A stretch of DNA of 39,111 nt from a virus (IMGVR_UViG_3300046008_000380:1-39111), one strand, 5' to 3'. Shown: positions 24,385 to 28,512, counted from the first letter of the stretch. The notes: generated by a model not told the origin, from the letters alone. Numbers and translations are program-made.

Positions 24385-24417
24385 TAGAAGTGACACTCAT
24401 TTTTGCTGTCACTTCTA
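24385..24417 (+). terminator. Hairpin after phoH
   Basis: TAGAAGTGACA (24385-24395) pairs perfectly with TGTCACTTCTA (24407-24417). The 3' arm overlaps a late-like box TATAAATT (24416-24423) that could serve pqqA. Confidence 0.65.
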
Positions 24418-24423
24418 TAAATT
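24416..24423 (+). promoter_or_regulatory. Possible late promoter before pqqA
   Basis: TATAAATT matches the late consensus at 7 of 8 positions, about 39 bp before the pqqA-like start and directly after the phoH hairpin. Confidence 0.4.
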
Positions 24424-24461
24424 AATATGTAACACCTTAAAATAACCTTTGGAGAATTATT

Positions 24462-24533
24462 ATGTGGACTAAACCAGCTGCAACAGAAATGCGCTTCGGG
24501 TTTGAAGTAACTATGTACGTAATGAACAAATAA
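24462..24533 (+). CDS. pqqA: PqqA-like precursor peptide of pyrroloquinoline quinone
   Basis: A 23-residue peptide beginning MWTKPA and containing [11 protein letters not shown]. Known PqqA peptides are 22-24 residues, start MW.KPA and have R.G.EVT.Y with the Glu and Tyr (here E15 and Y19) that PqqE joins to build PQQ. Both are present at the exact ExxxY spacing. A Shine-Dalgarno GGAG lies at 24451-24454. No other pqq gene is in the window, so host PqqB-E would be needed. It sits alone between phoH and the tRNA array. A chance match of this length and pattern is very unlikely. Confidence 0.88.
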   Translation: MWTKPAATEMRFGFEVTMYVMNK

Positions 24534-24588
24534 TTAAAAATATTTTGCAAAAACACTAGAAACTGATAACTACTTGATAAATAGATAT

Positions 24589-24696
24589 ATGAACAAATTT
24601 ACACTCATTAACACACAGAAACATAACGCCTCTATGCTTACGGCATATTGCCCGTTATCGTCAGTGCGTTTTAGTAATGAGGGTTGGAATGGTTAA
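24589..24696 (+). CDS. Possible 35-residue peptide after pqqA
   Basis: An ATG frame starting MNKFTLINTQKHNASML and ending FSNEGWNG. There is no clear ribosome binding site, but GATAAATA just upstream (24575-24582) resembles a late box. It lies between pqqA and a terminator. The composition is protein-like but no family is recognised, and it may be non-coding. Confidence 0.3.
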   Translation: MNKFTLINTQKHNASMLTAYCPLSSVRFSNEGWNG

Positions 24697-24729
24697 AGGT
24701 CTTTAATGTAAAAGTTCAGCAGTATACTT

Positions 24730-24766
24730 AAAAGACCTAATCCTTAAAAAGTTTTAGGTCTTTTTG
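24730..24766 (+). terminator. Strong terminator before the RNA array
   Basis: AAAAGACCTAA (24730-24740) pairs with TTAGGTCTTTT (24754-24764), ending in a T-rich tail. It separates the pqqA region from the RNA-array promoters. Confidence 0.8.
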
Positions 24767-24776
24767 CATTTAGTTG

Positions 24777-24805
24777 TTTACATTTAATATTGATGTGTAT
24801 ATAAT
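24777..24805 (+). promoter_or_regulatory. Early-type promoter for a small structured RNA
   Basis: TTTACA (24777-24782), 17 bp, TATAAT (24800-24805), then GTCTTTATTGATTGA. The only thing before the next promoter is one folded RNA. Confidence 0.8.
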
Positions 24806-24811
24806 GTCTTT

Positions 24812-24890
24812 ATTGATTGAAAAGCGGTTCTTTTAAAATAATTTGGTTGGGAGATCTGCCCGGAAAGAAATTCCAAATTATTTTAAAATA
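24812..24890 (+). ncRNA. Small structured RNA with a 16-bp stem
   Basis: TTTTAAAATAATTTGG (24831-24846) is perfectly complementary to CCAAATTATTTTAAAA (24873-24888). The 26-nt head contains GGGAGATCTGCCC and GGAAAGAAATTCC mini-hairpins, giving a Y shape. It has its own early promoter and no open reading frame. It may be a stable phage RNA like T4 RNAs C and D, or a promoter-proximal processing element. Function unknown. Confidence 0.55.
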
Positions 24891-24894
24891 ATTG

Positions 24895-24923
24895 TTTACA
24901 TTAAAGATTAGTTAATATATAAT
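24895..24923 (+). promoter_or_regulatory. Main early-type promoter of the RNA array
   Basis: TTTACA (24895-24900), 17 bp, TATAAT (24918-24923), then GTCTTTAATGAATT. No other clear promoter is seen until 29208, so this one probably drives about 4 kb of tRNA and structured RNA. Confidence 0.75.
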
Positions 24924-24929
24924 GTCTTT

Positions 24930-25056
24930 AATGAATTTAGTTGTAGGTGTTCTGAGGTGACTGTTTACCCTGCCGACACTTTAAAGAGAGAGGCTTAAAT
25001 GATTGGGGTTCTGGAGAGACAAAGGTCTCAATAGACTAGGTTTACGACGGTAAACC
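24930..25056 (+). ncRNA. Structured leader of the RNA array
   Basis: No reading frame. Clear hairpins are GAGAC-AAAG-GTCTC (25016-25029) and GGTTTAC-GACG-GTAAACC (25039-25056), with a weaker GTGT/ACAC pair further upstream. An outer stem could not be defined. It may be a processed RNA or a leader. Confidence 0.4.
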
Positions 25057-25171
25057 ATATATTGAAATGCTTTTGATTTCTCTTTATATTACACAATACG
25101 CTGGCGAAACAGTATAATGTTAGTTGGTTTAATGATAGTATAAGGTATCTTTGAGAGTGTTTCAATATATG
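25056..25171 (+). ncRNA. Structured RNA with a 12-bp closing stem
   Basis: CATATATTGAAA (25056-25067) pairs perfectly with TTTCAATATATG (25160-25171). Inside are a CTG-GCGAAA-CAG hairpin, with flanking ATA/TAT, and a GATA/TATC hairpin. No anticodon or CCA end is seen, so it is not a tRNA. Confidence 0.5.
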
Positions 25172-25172
25172 T

Positions 25173-25254
25173 ATTCTCCCAAATTGGGACTCCTTGTTGC
25201 TAGGATGAAAGGGGACAGCAGTCCTCCTTATGTTATTGTAATATAACAGAGAAT
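25173..25254 (+). ncRNA. Cloverleaf-like RNA without anticodon
   Basis: ATTCTC (25173-25178) closes with GAGAAT (25249-25254). Three inner arms follow: CCCA-AAT-TGGG, GGACT/AGTCC and TGTTAT-TGTAAT-ATAACA. The last stacks directly on the closing stem, as a T-arm does in tRNA. No CCA is encoded and no 7-base anticodon loop is present. Confidence 0.45.
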
Positions 25255-25259
25255 CTTAT

Positions 25260-25348
25260 GGAAGGTGATGTAGCCGGGGATGCTACCGCTGTTTTGAACG
25301 CAGCTGGAACCGAAAGGTCAGGATTTCGATTATGCCCTCCTTCCGCCA
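25260..25348 (+). tRNA. tRNA-Ser(UGA)
   Basis: Acceptor GGAAGG/CCTTCC with G73 and encoded CCA. D-loop CGGGGAT. Anticodon loop TTTGAAC (UGA) on stem GCTGT/GCAGC. Extended variable region as expected for serine. The T-stem is weak, with a bulged G around TTCGATT. Confidence 0.75.
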
Positions 25349-25389
25349 ATACGTGGACTGTTCACCACTATAAAAACGAGGGAGAATTT

Positions 25390-25472
25390 GGGCGACTGGT
25401 TAATACGAATTGGCACAGTTACTGGTTTTAGAAGCCAGACCTTTCTCGGTTCGAGTCCGAGGTCGCCTACCA
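25390..25472 (+). tRNA. tRNA-Leu(UAG)
   Basis: Acceptor GGGCGAC/GTCGCCT, A73, CCA. Anticodon loop TTTAGAA (UAG) on CTGGT/GCCAG. T-arm CTCGG-TTCGAGT-CCGAG. The D-region is enlarged (about 25 nt, with ATTGGCA), while the variable loop is only about 6 nt, unlike a normal class II leucine tRNA. Canonical elbow (GG with UC). Confidence 0.8.
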
Positions 25473-25479
25473 AATTTTT

Positions 25480-25554
25480 GGCTCTGTCATATAGTGGCTA
25501 TTATATCCGCCTGTCTAGTGGAATATGAGGGTTCGATTCCCTCCAGAGTCGCCA
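25480..25554 (+). tRNA. tRNA-Asp(GUC)
   Basis: Acceptor GGCTCTG/CAGAGTC, G73, CCA. D-stem ATAT/ATAT with GG in the loop. Anticodon loop CTGTCTA (GUC). T-arm GAGGG-TTCGATT-CCCTC. Canonical elbow. Confidence 0.9.
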
Positions 25555-25558
25555 AGTT

Positions 25559-25624
25559 TTAAACCGTGTTCACCGTGAAATTCGGTCTTAGCCACAACAT
25601 TAGAATGCAGCTTGTGGGGTTTAA
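25559..25624 (+). ncRNA. Y-shaped RNA between tRNA-Asp and tRNA-Tyr
   Basis: TTAAACC (25559-25565) pairs with GGTTTAA (25618-25624). Two inner hairpins are ACCG-TGAAATT-CGGT and CCACAA/TTGTGG (with CATT/AATG inside). The second hairpin abuts the 3' strand of the 7-bp closing stem like a T-arm on an acceptor. It follows the same AAGTTTT linker that separates tRNAs. Confidence 0.55.
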
Positions 25625-25633
25625 TTAGTTTAT

Positions 25634-25718
25634 GCGTTGATATACCGTTAAGGACACGGCCTGGACTGTAAATCCAGTATCTCTGATTGGCTAGGATCGT
25701 TACCTAGGCAACGCACCA
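25634..25718 (+). tRNA. tRNA-Tyr(GUA)
   Basis: Acceptor GCGTTG/CAACGC, A73, CCA. D-loop TTAAGGACA on CCG/CGG. Anticodon loop CTGTAAA (GUA) on CTGGA/TCCAG. Long variable arm. T-arm CTAGG-ATCGTTA-CCTAG, so positions 54-58 are A-U instead of U-A. Confidence 0.88.
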
Positions 25719-25726
25719 AAAGTTTT

Positions 25727-25801
25727 GCCCTTGAAACATAAATGGTGATGTGCCGGTTTTGTAATCCGGAAAATACAGTTCAAGTCTGTACGAGGGCACC
25801 A
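25727..25801 (+). tRNA. tRNA-Thr(UGU)
   Basis: Acceptor GCCCTTG/CGAGGGC, A73, CCA. D-arm ACAT-AAATGGTG-ATGT. Anticodon loop TTTGTAA (UGU). T-arm TACAG-TTCAAGT-CTGTA. Canonical elbow. Confidence 0.9.
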
Positions 25802-25809
25802 AGTTTTAT

Positions 25810-25884
25810 GCGTCTGAAGTGTTGGTGATTACACGCCGTCCTTCCAAGTCGGATTATAGGGTTTGACTCCCTACAGACGCTCCA
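25810..25884 (+). tRNA. tRNA-Gly(UCC)
   Basis: Acceptor GCGTCTG/CAGACGC, U73, CCA. D-arm GTGT-TGGTGATT-ACAC. Anticodon loop CTTCCAA (UCC) with one U-U in the stem. T-arm TAGGG-TTTGACT-CCCTA: base 56 is U, and the D-loop offers G18-A19. Confidence 0.88.
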
Positions 25885-25894
25885 AGTTTTAAAT

Positions 25895-25968
25895 GCTTTG
25901 ATAATTCAATGGTAGAATAATCGACCGATAATCGATAAACACAGGATCGTTACCTGTTCAAAGCACCA
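25895..25968 (+). tRNA. tRNA-Ile(GAU)
   Basis: Acceptor GCTTTGA/TCAAAGC, A73, CCA. D-arm ATTC-AATGGTA-GAAT. Anticodon stem ATCGA/TCGAT around CCGATAA: anticodon GAU but C at position 33 where U is nearly invariant. T-arm ACAGG-ATCGTTA-CCTGT (A54-U58). Confidence 0.85.
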
Positions 25969-25970
25969 AT

Positions 25971-26044
25971 CTCTGATTAGTATAGTGCTAATACTCTTGT
26001 TTTGGGAACAAGGATCGTTGGTTGGATTCCAACATCAGAGACCA
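25971..26044 (+). tRNA. tRNA-Pro(UGG)
   Basis: Acceptor CTCTGAT/ATCAGAG, A73, CCA. D-arm GTAT-AGTGCTA-ATAC. Anticodon loop TTTGGGA (UGG) on CTTGT/ACAAG. T-arm GTTGG-TTGGATT-CCAAC. The elbow pair is C19-G56, the reverse of the usual G19-C56. Confidence 0.88.
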
Positions 26045-26052
26045 AAAGTTAT

Positions 26053-26127
26053 GGGGGCAGCAATGAGTTGCGGAGAACACTTGCAATGTTCTTGTCTAGA
26101 AGAGTTTGATTCTCTCGGCCTCCACCA
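26053..26127 (+). tRNA. tRNA-Ala(UGC)
   Basis: Acceptor GGGGGC/GCCTCC region with one G-U, A73, CCA. D-arm GCA-ATGAGT-TGC. Anticodon loop CTTGCAA (UGC) on GAACA/TGTTC. T-loop TTTGATT: U56 with A19 in the D-loop. Confidence 0.85.
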
Positions 26128-26133
26128 AAGAAA

Positions 26134-26210
26134 CGGTAATGCCCTAGTCGTAAGTGTCTGCAGCGCGAAAAGACAAGTAAGTTAAATTAGCAGATGGGTT
26201 CGCTATGCCG
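26134..26210 (+). ncRNA. Y-shaped RNA after tRNA-Ala
   Basis: CGGTA (26134-26138) closes with TGCCG (26206-26210). Inner hairpins are TGTCT/AGACA (26155-26175) and TAGC-AGATGGGTTC-GCTA (26188-26205), the latter stacked directly on the closing strand. No CCA or anticodon loop. Confidence 0.5.
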
Positions 26211-26283
26211 GGAAGAGAAGTTCTAGATGCCGGGATATCCGGAAAGCTCGGTTACATGTCAGATAGCTGTTCTGACCTCTTCT
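26211..26283 (+). ncRNA. tRNA-like RNA without CCA
   Basis: GGAAGAG (26211-26217) pairs with CTCTTCT (26277-26283). Inner arms are CCGG-GATAT-CCGG and GTCAGA-TAGCTGT-TCTGAC, the second with a 7-nt loop directly before the 3' closing strand, as in a T-arm. The middle loop has only five bases, so no normal anticodon. It ends in AAATTTTT. Confidence 0.5.
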
Positions 26284-26308
26284 AAATTTTTAATGTAGTA
26301 TGTTTTGG

Positions 26309-26395
26309 TCCACAGTAAGCATAACTGGTACTGCACCGCACTGTTAATGCGGCTTCCGAAAGGTCTTGCTGGTTCGAACCCAGCCTGTGGAGCCA
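26309..26395 (+). tRNA. tRNA-Asn(GUU) with an unusually long variable loop
   Basis: Acceptor TCCACAG/CTGTGGA, G73, CCA. D-loop contains CTGG. Anticodon loop CTGTTAA (GUU) on CCGCA/TGCGG. T-arm GCTGG-TTCGAAC-CCAGC. The variable region CTTCCGAAAGGTCTT is 15 nt with a mini-hairpin, where asparagine tRNAs normally have about five. Confidence 0.88.
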
Positions 26396-26416
26396 AAACA
26401 TATTAAGGGAATAATC

Positions 26417-26536
26417 ATGAAAACAAGAAATGAAAATCTTCGTAAGTTACAATTTAGAACAGGTGCTGGTGCTCATGTTAAGAGCAATAAAGCATTACGA
26501 AGAAAGAATAAAGTTGTATTAAGTAAAGAATTATAG
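26417..26536 (+). CDS. Small basic protein within the tRNA array (39 aa)
   Basis: ATG 26417 is preceded by AAGGGA. The product starts MKTRNENLRKLQFRTGAGAH and is rich in Arg and Lys throughout. Similar tiny basic proteins occur in phage tRNA clusters. No fold or function is known; RNA binding is a guess from charge. It lies between tRNA-Asn and tRNA-Lys on the same transcript. Confidence 0.75.
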   Translation: MKTRNENLRKLQFRTGAGAHVKSNKALRRKNKVVLSKEL

Positions 26537-26542
26537 TATTAT

Positions 26543-26618
26543 GGGTTGCTGATGAAATTGGCTATCATATGACGCTTTTAACGTCGCTTTCAGAGTTCGA
26601 ATCTCTGGCAACCTACCA
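26543..26618 (+). tRNA. tRNA-Lys(UUU)
   Basis: Acceptor GGGTTGC/GCAACCT, A73, CCA. D-arm ATGA-AATTGGCTA-TCAT. Anticodon loop CTTTTAA (UUU) on TGACG/CGTCG. T-arm CAGAG-TTCGAAT-CTCTG. Canonical elbow. Lysine tRNA is a frequent target of host anticodon nucleases. Confidence 0.92.
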
Positions 26619-26626
26619 AGTTTTAT

Positions 26627-26701
26627 ATCGCATTAGACATCTGGTGAGGTCAGCAGGCTTTCAACCTGTTCAGAGGGGATCGTAACCCCTATGCGATGCC
26701 A
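26627..26701 (+). tRNA. tRNA-Glu(UUC)
   Basis: Acceptor ATCGCAT/ATGCGAT, G73, CCA. D-arm GAC-ATCTGGTGAG-GTC. Anticodon loop CTTTCAA (UUC). T-arm AGGGG-ATCGTAA-CCCCT (A54-U58). Confidence 0.9.
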
Positions 26702-26728
26702 AGTTTTTGTTACTTTACGTTCTATAAT

Positions 26729-26784
26729 TGTTTCAGCAATTACTGAGTAAAAGTAAATCACTGTGCTATATAGATGCTGAAACA
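26729..26784 (+). ncRNA. Structured RNA with a 10-bp stem
   Basis: TGTTTCAGCA (26729-26738) pairs perfectly with TGCTGAAACA (26775-26784). Inside lies TTACT-GAGTAAA-AGTAA with a 7-nt loop. It occupies the long spacer between tRNA-Glu and a tRNA-like gene. Confidence 0.5.
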
Positions 26785-26800
26785 TCAACACAAGCATAGA

Positions 26801-26868
26801 GGATATTGGTCTACTGGATACGGCGCCTGCGCGGAGCAGGAGAACAAGGTTCGATTCCTTGATATTCG
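26801..26868 (+). tRNA. tRNA-like gene with an abnormal anticodon arm
   Basis: Acceptor GGATATT/GATATTC with G73, a D-loop containing CTGGATA and a normal T-arm CAAGG-TTCGATT-CCTTG. The anticodon stem CCTGC/GCAGG encloses only GCGGA (five bases); even with the last pair open, position 33 would be G. CCA is not encoded, unlike the other tRNAs in the array. It is probably a decoy or degenerate tRNA. Confidence 0.5.
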
Positions 26869-26877
26869 TTGAACAAT

Positions 26878-26953
26878 TGCGGAGATGGGCTAACTAAGCA
26901 AGCCGCCGGCCTCATAAGCCGGAGACGAGGTGCAATTCCTCTGTCCGCTACCA
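26878..26953 (+). tRNA. tRNA-Met-type (CAU) with mismatched 1-72
   Basis: Core acceptor GCGGA/TCCGC with U1-U72 unpaired, A73, CCA. D-arm GGC-TAACTAAGCAA-GCC. Anticodon loop CTCATAA on CCGGC/GCCGG. T-loop TGCAATT: G55 with A18-G19 in the D-loop. A 1-72 mismatch is an initiator hallmark, but it could also be an Ile2-type CAU tRNA. Confidence 0.8.
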
Positions 26954-26961
26954 AGTTTTGA

Positions 26962-27069
26962 GTGCTCAAGAAAAGCTTAATTATACTTTAGCGAGTATAG
27001 CTCAAATTAAGTTTTGGGAAAGTCCGTACTTTATATATTCTAGTGCAAGGAGAGACGGACAGCACACCA
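26962..27069 (+). ncRNA. Y-shaped RNA ending in ACCA
   Basis: GTGCT (26962-26966) closes with AGCAC (27061-27065), followed by ACCA. Arm one is CTTAATT/AATTAAG enclosing ATACT-TTAGCG-AGTAT; arm two is GTCCGT/ACGGAC (27022-27060), which stacks directly on the acceptor-like strand. No anticodon arm. The encoded CCA suggests a tRNA-like 3' end. Confidence 0.55.
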
Positions 27070-27079
27070 ATTTTACAAT

Positions 27080-27156
27080 GGCCGCGAGATGCAACGAGAC
27101 GCATATCACCCTTTGACGGTGAGTTTTAATAGGTGCAAATCCTATAGCGGCTGCCA
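27080..27156 (+). tRNA. tRNA-Gln(UUG)
   Basis: Acceptor GGCCGC/GCGGCT, G73, CCA. D-arm ATGC-AACGAGAC-GCAT with no GG. Anticodon loop CTTTGAC (UUG) on TCACC/GGTGA. T-arm ATAGG-TGCAAAT-CCTAT: G55, matched by A18-G19. Confidence 0.88.
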
Positions 27157-27158
27157 GT

Positions 27159-27231
27159 TTTAATAGAGGGACGCTTCGGCGTAAGAGTGCCCTTAATATC
27201 CACGTCGCGTATCAAACGTGAGTCTATTAAA
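27159..27231 (+). ncRNA. Y-shaped RNA between tRNA-Gln and tRNA-Ser
   Basis: TTTAATAGA (27159-27167) pairs perfectly with TCTATTAAA (27223-27231). Arm one is GGG/CCC enclosing ACGC-TTCG-GCGT, a UUCG-capped hairpin; arm two is CACGT/ACGTG (27201-27220). No CCA or anticodon. Confidence 0.6.
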
Positions 27232-27239
27232 TTCAATAC

Positions 27240-27328
27240 GGAAGATGAACTTATCGGGTGATAAGCGCTGTTTGCTAAACAGTTGAGACTCGCAAGGGTC
27301 TTGGGGTCGGTACCTACTTCTTCCGCCA
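27240..27328 (+). tRNA. tRNA-Ser(GCU)
   Basis: Acceptor GGAAGA/TCTTCC, G73, CCA. D-arm CTTAT-CGGGTG-ATAAG. Anticodon loop TTGCTAA (GCU) on GCTGT/ACAGT. Long variable arm AGACTCGCAAGGGTCT. The T-arm is weak, reading about TTGGG-GTCGGTA-CCTAC. Confidence 0.82.
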
Positions 27329-27440
27329 GAATGCATCCGCAACTTCAGCGGTCTTGAAGAGGTGATTTTACCGGGACCATACACGGTGATGAGGTTTTGG
27401 AAGCGACCTCGGAGAGTCTAATTAACTCAGCTGACACATT
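27329..27440 (+). ncRNA. Multi-hairpin RNA before tRNA-Phe
   Basis: Four hairpins in a row: CCGC-AACTTCA-GCGG (27337-27351), ACCG/CGGT (27370-27387), GAGGT/ACCTC (27391-27410) and GAGT-CTAATTA-ACTC (27414-27428). Two have 7-nt loops. A short AATG/CATT pair could close the whole. No CCA or reading frame. Confidence 0.45.
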
Positions 27441-27515
27441 GCTTCTTTGAGTCAGATAGATGACTAGCGGTCTGAAGAGCCGACGAGGATGGTGCGATAC
27501 CATCAGGAAGCACCA
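27441..27515 (+). tRNA. tRNA-Phe(GAA)
   Basis: Acceptor GCTTCTT/AGGAAGC, A73, CCA. D-arm AGTC-AGATAGAT-GACT with no GG. Anticodon loop CTGAAGA (GAA). T-arm GATGG-TGCGATA-CCATC: G55, matched by A18-G19. Its CCA end takes part in the stem of the following structured RNA. Confidence 0.88.
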
Positions 27516-27585
27516 CATTAAAATACACTGTGTATTCGATACAGGACTTGATTCTGATGTCCCATAGCAGTGTATTTTAATGTGG
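27513..27585 (+). ncRNA. Y-shaped RNA with an 18-bp stem joining tRNA-Phe and tRNA-His
   Basis: CCACATTAAAATACACTG (27513-27530) is perfectly complementary to 27568-27585. The head holds TGTAT-TCG-ATACA and GGAC/GTCC hairpins. The stem includes the last bases (CCA) of tRNA-Phe and the first four (GTGG) of tRNA-His, so it should influence how both ends are processed. Confidence 0.65.
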
Positions 27586-27659
27586 CCATATCATAAAAGT
27601 AATGACCTAGGCTGTGAACCTAGTTAAGAGGGAGCATTACCCTCTGGTCACCCCAAGTA
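27582..27659 (+). tRNA. tRNA-His(GUG) lacking G-1
   Basis: Acceptor GTGGCCA/TGGTCAC, C73, CCA. D-arm TCAT-AAAAGTA-ATGA with no GG. Anticodon loop CTGTGAA (GUG) on CTAGG/CCTAG. T-arm GAGGG-AGCATTA-CCCTC: A54, G55, C56, U58. The base before position 1 is U, not the G-1 that histidyl-tRNA synthetases usually require. End placed at the CCA near 27655. Confidence 0.82.
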
Positions 27660-27669
27660 AGGAGTTATT

Positions 27670-27846
27670 ATGAATTTTAGAATTATCTCAGAAAAATTAA
27701 AGAGTAAATATGAATGCGATGCAATCTACTTTGATTTTATTGAACTTGAAGATAAGGTAATAATTCATAAAGTATTTTATAGAGATAATACAAGAGTTCT
27801 AATGCAACCTACATCATATAGTTACGAGGAATTAATTTCATTATGA
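27670..27846 (+). CDS. Small protein of unknown function (58 aa)
   Basis: ATG 27670 follows GGAG at 27661-27664. The product (MNFRIISEKLKSKYECDAIY ... VIIHKVFYRDNTR) looks like a compact alpha-beta protein with no known motif. Its stop overlaps the next start (ATGA), so the two small genes inside the tRNA array are coupled. Confidence 0.7.
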   Translation: MNFRIISEKLKSKYECDAIYFDFIELEDKVIIHKVFYRDNTRVLMQPTSYSYEELISL

Positions 27847-28019
27847 AGCAAGTCCCTCAATGGGTAAAAGATAGAGAAGCATTAGCACAACCACATGAAG
27901 AAGTTACTTTTGTGGGTGAAATGGGTGTTGATGCAGTTGTAGATGGTAAATTACCAAATGGCGAGCCTTATGTCTATCACAGACAAGATAAGAAATCCAG
28001 AGGTAGAAGAAGTAGATAA
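27843..28019 (+). CDS. Small protein of unknown function (58 aa)
   Basis: Coupled to the preceding gene by ATGA. It begins MKQVPQWVKDREALAQPHEE, has a central strand region (VTFVGEMGVDAVVDGKLPNG) and ends in a strongly basic tail (KKSRGRRSR), which could bind RNA or DNA. No family was recognised. It ends just before a Met-type tRNA. Confidence 0.7.
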   Translation: MKQVPQWVKDREALAQPHEEVTFVGEMGVDAVVDGKLPNGEPYVYHRQDKKSRGRRSR

Positions 28020-28021
28020 TT

Positions 28022-28097
28022 CGTGATAGATGCTTTATAGTACGCAGATAGTTTCATAAACTGTTGAAATATGGTGCGAGTCCATATATCACGACCA
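28022..28097 (+). tRNA. tRNA-Met-type (CAU), second copy
   Basis: Acceptor CGTGATA/TATCACG, A73, CCA. D-arm TGC-TTTATAGTAC-GCA with no GG. Anticodon loop TTCATAA (CAU) on ATAGT/ACTGT. T-arm TATGG-TGCGAGT-CCATA: G55 with A18-G19. It may be elongator Met or Ile2. Confidence 0.85.
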
Positions 28098-28105
28098 GTA
28101 TAAAC

Positions 28106-28188
28106 GGGGATGTGGTGAAATTGGCAAACACATCTGATTTAAGCTCAGACGCTTCGGCTTGAGAGTTCGACCCTCTCCTTCCCCACCA
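28106..28188 (+). tRNA. tRNA-Leu(UAA)
   Basis: Acceptor GGGGATG/CTTCCCC with one mismatch, A73, CCA. D-arm GTG-AAATTGGCAAA-CAC. Anticodon loop TTTAAGC (UAA) on TCTGA/TCAGA. Variable arm CGCTTCGGCTT. T-arm GAGAG-TTCGACC-CTCTC. Canonical elbow. Confidence 0.9.
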
Positions 28189-28196
28189 AAAATAAT

Positions 28197-28270
28197 GCCT
28201 TTATAGTATAATGTTATTACAGTTCATTGGTACTGAACAAATTGAGGTTAGATTCCTCATTTAGGCACCA
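28197..28270 (+). tRNA. tRNA-Thr(GGU)
   Basis: Acceptor GCCTTTA/TTTAGGC with two U-U mismatches, A73, CCA. D-arm GTA-TAATGTTAT-TAC. Anticodon loop TTGGTAC (GGU) on GTTCA/TGAAC. T-arm TGAGG-TTAGATT-CCTCA. The elbow pair is U19-A56 in place of G19-C56. Confidence 0.85.
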
Positions 28271-28276
28271 AACAAT

Positions 28277-28351
28277 GAGTTATTAGTGTAATGGTTAGCA
28301 CACGGCACTCCAAACGCCTTAGAGAGGGTTCGATTCCTTCATTTCTCGCCA
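28277..28351 (+). tRNA. tRNA-Trp(CCA)
   Basis: Acceptor GAGTTAT/ATTTCTC with two U-U mismatches, G73, CCA. D-arm GTGT-AATGGTTA-GCAC. Anticodon loop CTCCAAA (CCA) on a partly paired stem. T-arm GAGGG-TTCGATT-CCTTC. Canonical elbow. Confidence 0.85.
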
Positions 28352-28357
28352 ATCAAT

Positions 28358-28431
28358 GCCCGATTAAGTAAATGGTATACTGCTCTCCTTACAAGTGAGA
28401 CTCGGCGGATCGTAACCGTCATCGGGTACCA
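28358..28431 (+). tRNA. tRNA-Val(UAC)
   Basis: Acceptor GCCCGAT/ATCGGGT, A73, CCA. D-arm AGTA-AATGGTA-TACT. Anticodon loop CTTACAA (UAC) with one U-U in the stem. T-arm GGCGG-ATCGTAA-CCGTC (A54-U58). Confidence 0.88.
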
Positions 28432-28437
28432 AACAAT

Positions 28438-28512
28438 GTGTCGTGAGCCAGTTGATATGGGCACCGGTCTGCAAAATCGAGTAACAGGGTTTGATTCCCT
28501 GACGACATTCCA
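28438..28512 (+). tRNA. tRNA-Cys(GCA)
   Basis: Acceptor GTGTCGT/ACGACAT, U73 as usual for cysteine, CCA. D-stem GCC/GGC with loop AGTTGATAT. Anticodon loop CTGCAAA (GCA). T-arm CAGGG-TTTGATT-CCCTG: U56 matched by A19. Confidence 0.88.

Noticed and set aside
24930-25260. Group I intron within the array leader
   Set aside because: Short resemblance to a P7-like stretch (AGACTA) was seen, but no P3-P8 core, no splice junction and no interrupted exon could be found.
25985-26185. A 66-residue open frame across tRNA-Pro and tRNA-Ala
   Set aside because: It is read entirely through two well-formed tRNA genes and their spacer, with no ribosome binding site.
27011-27060. GGAAAGTCCG resembling the conserved GAGGAAAGTCCG of RNase P RNA
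   Set aside because: None of the other RNase P RNA core elements (P4, J-regions) are present nearby; the bases belong to a local stem.
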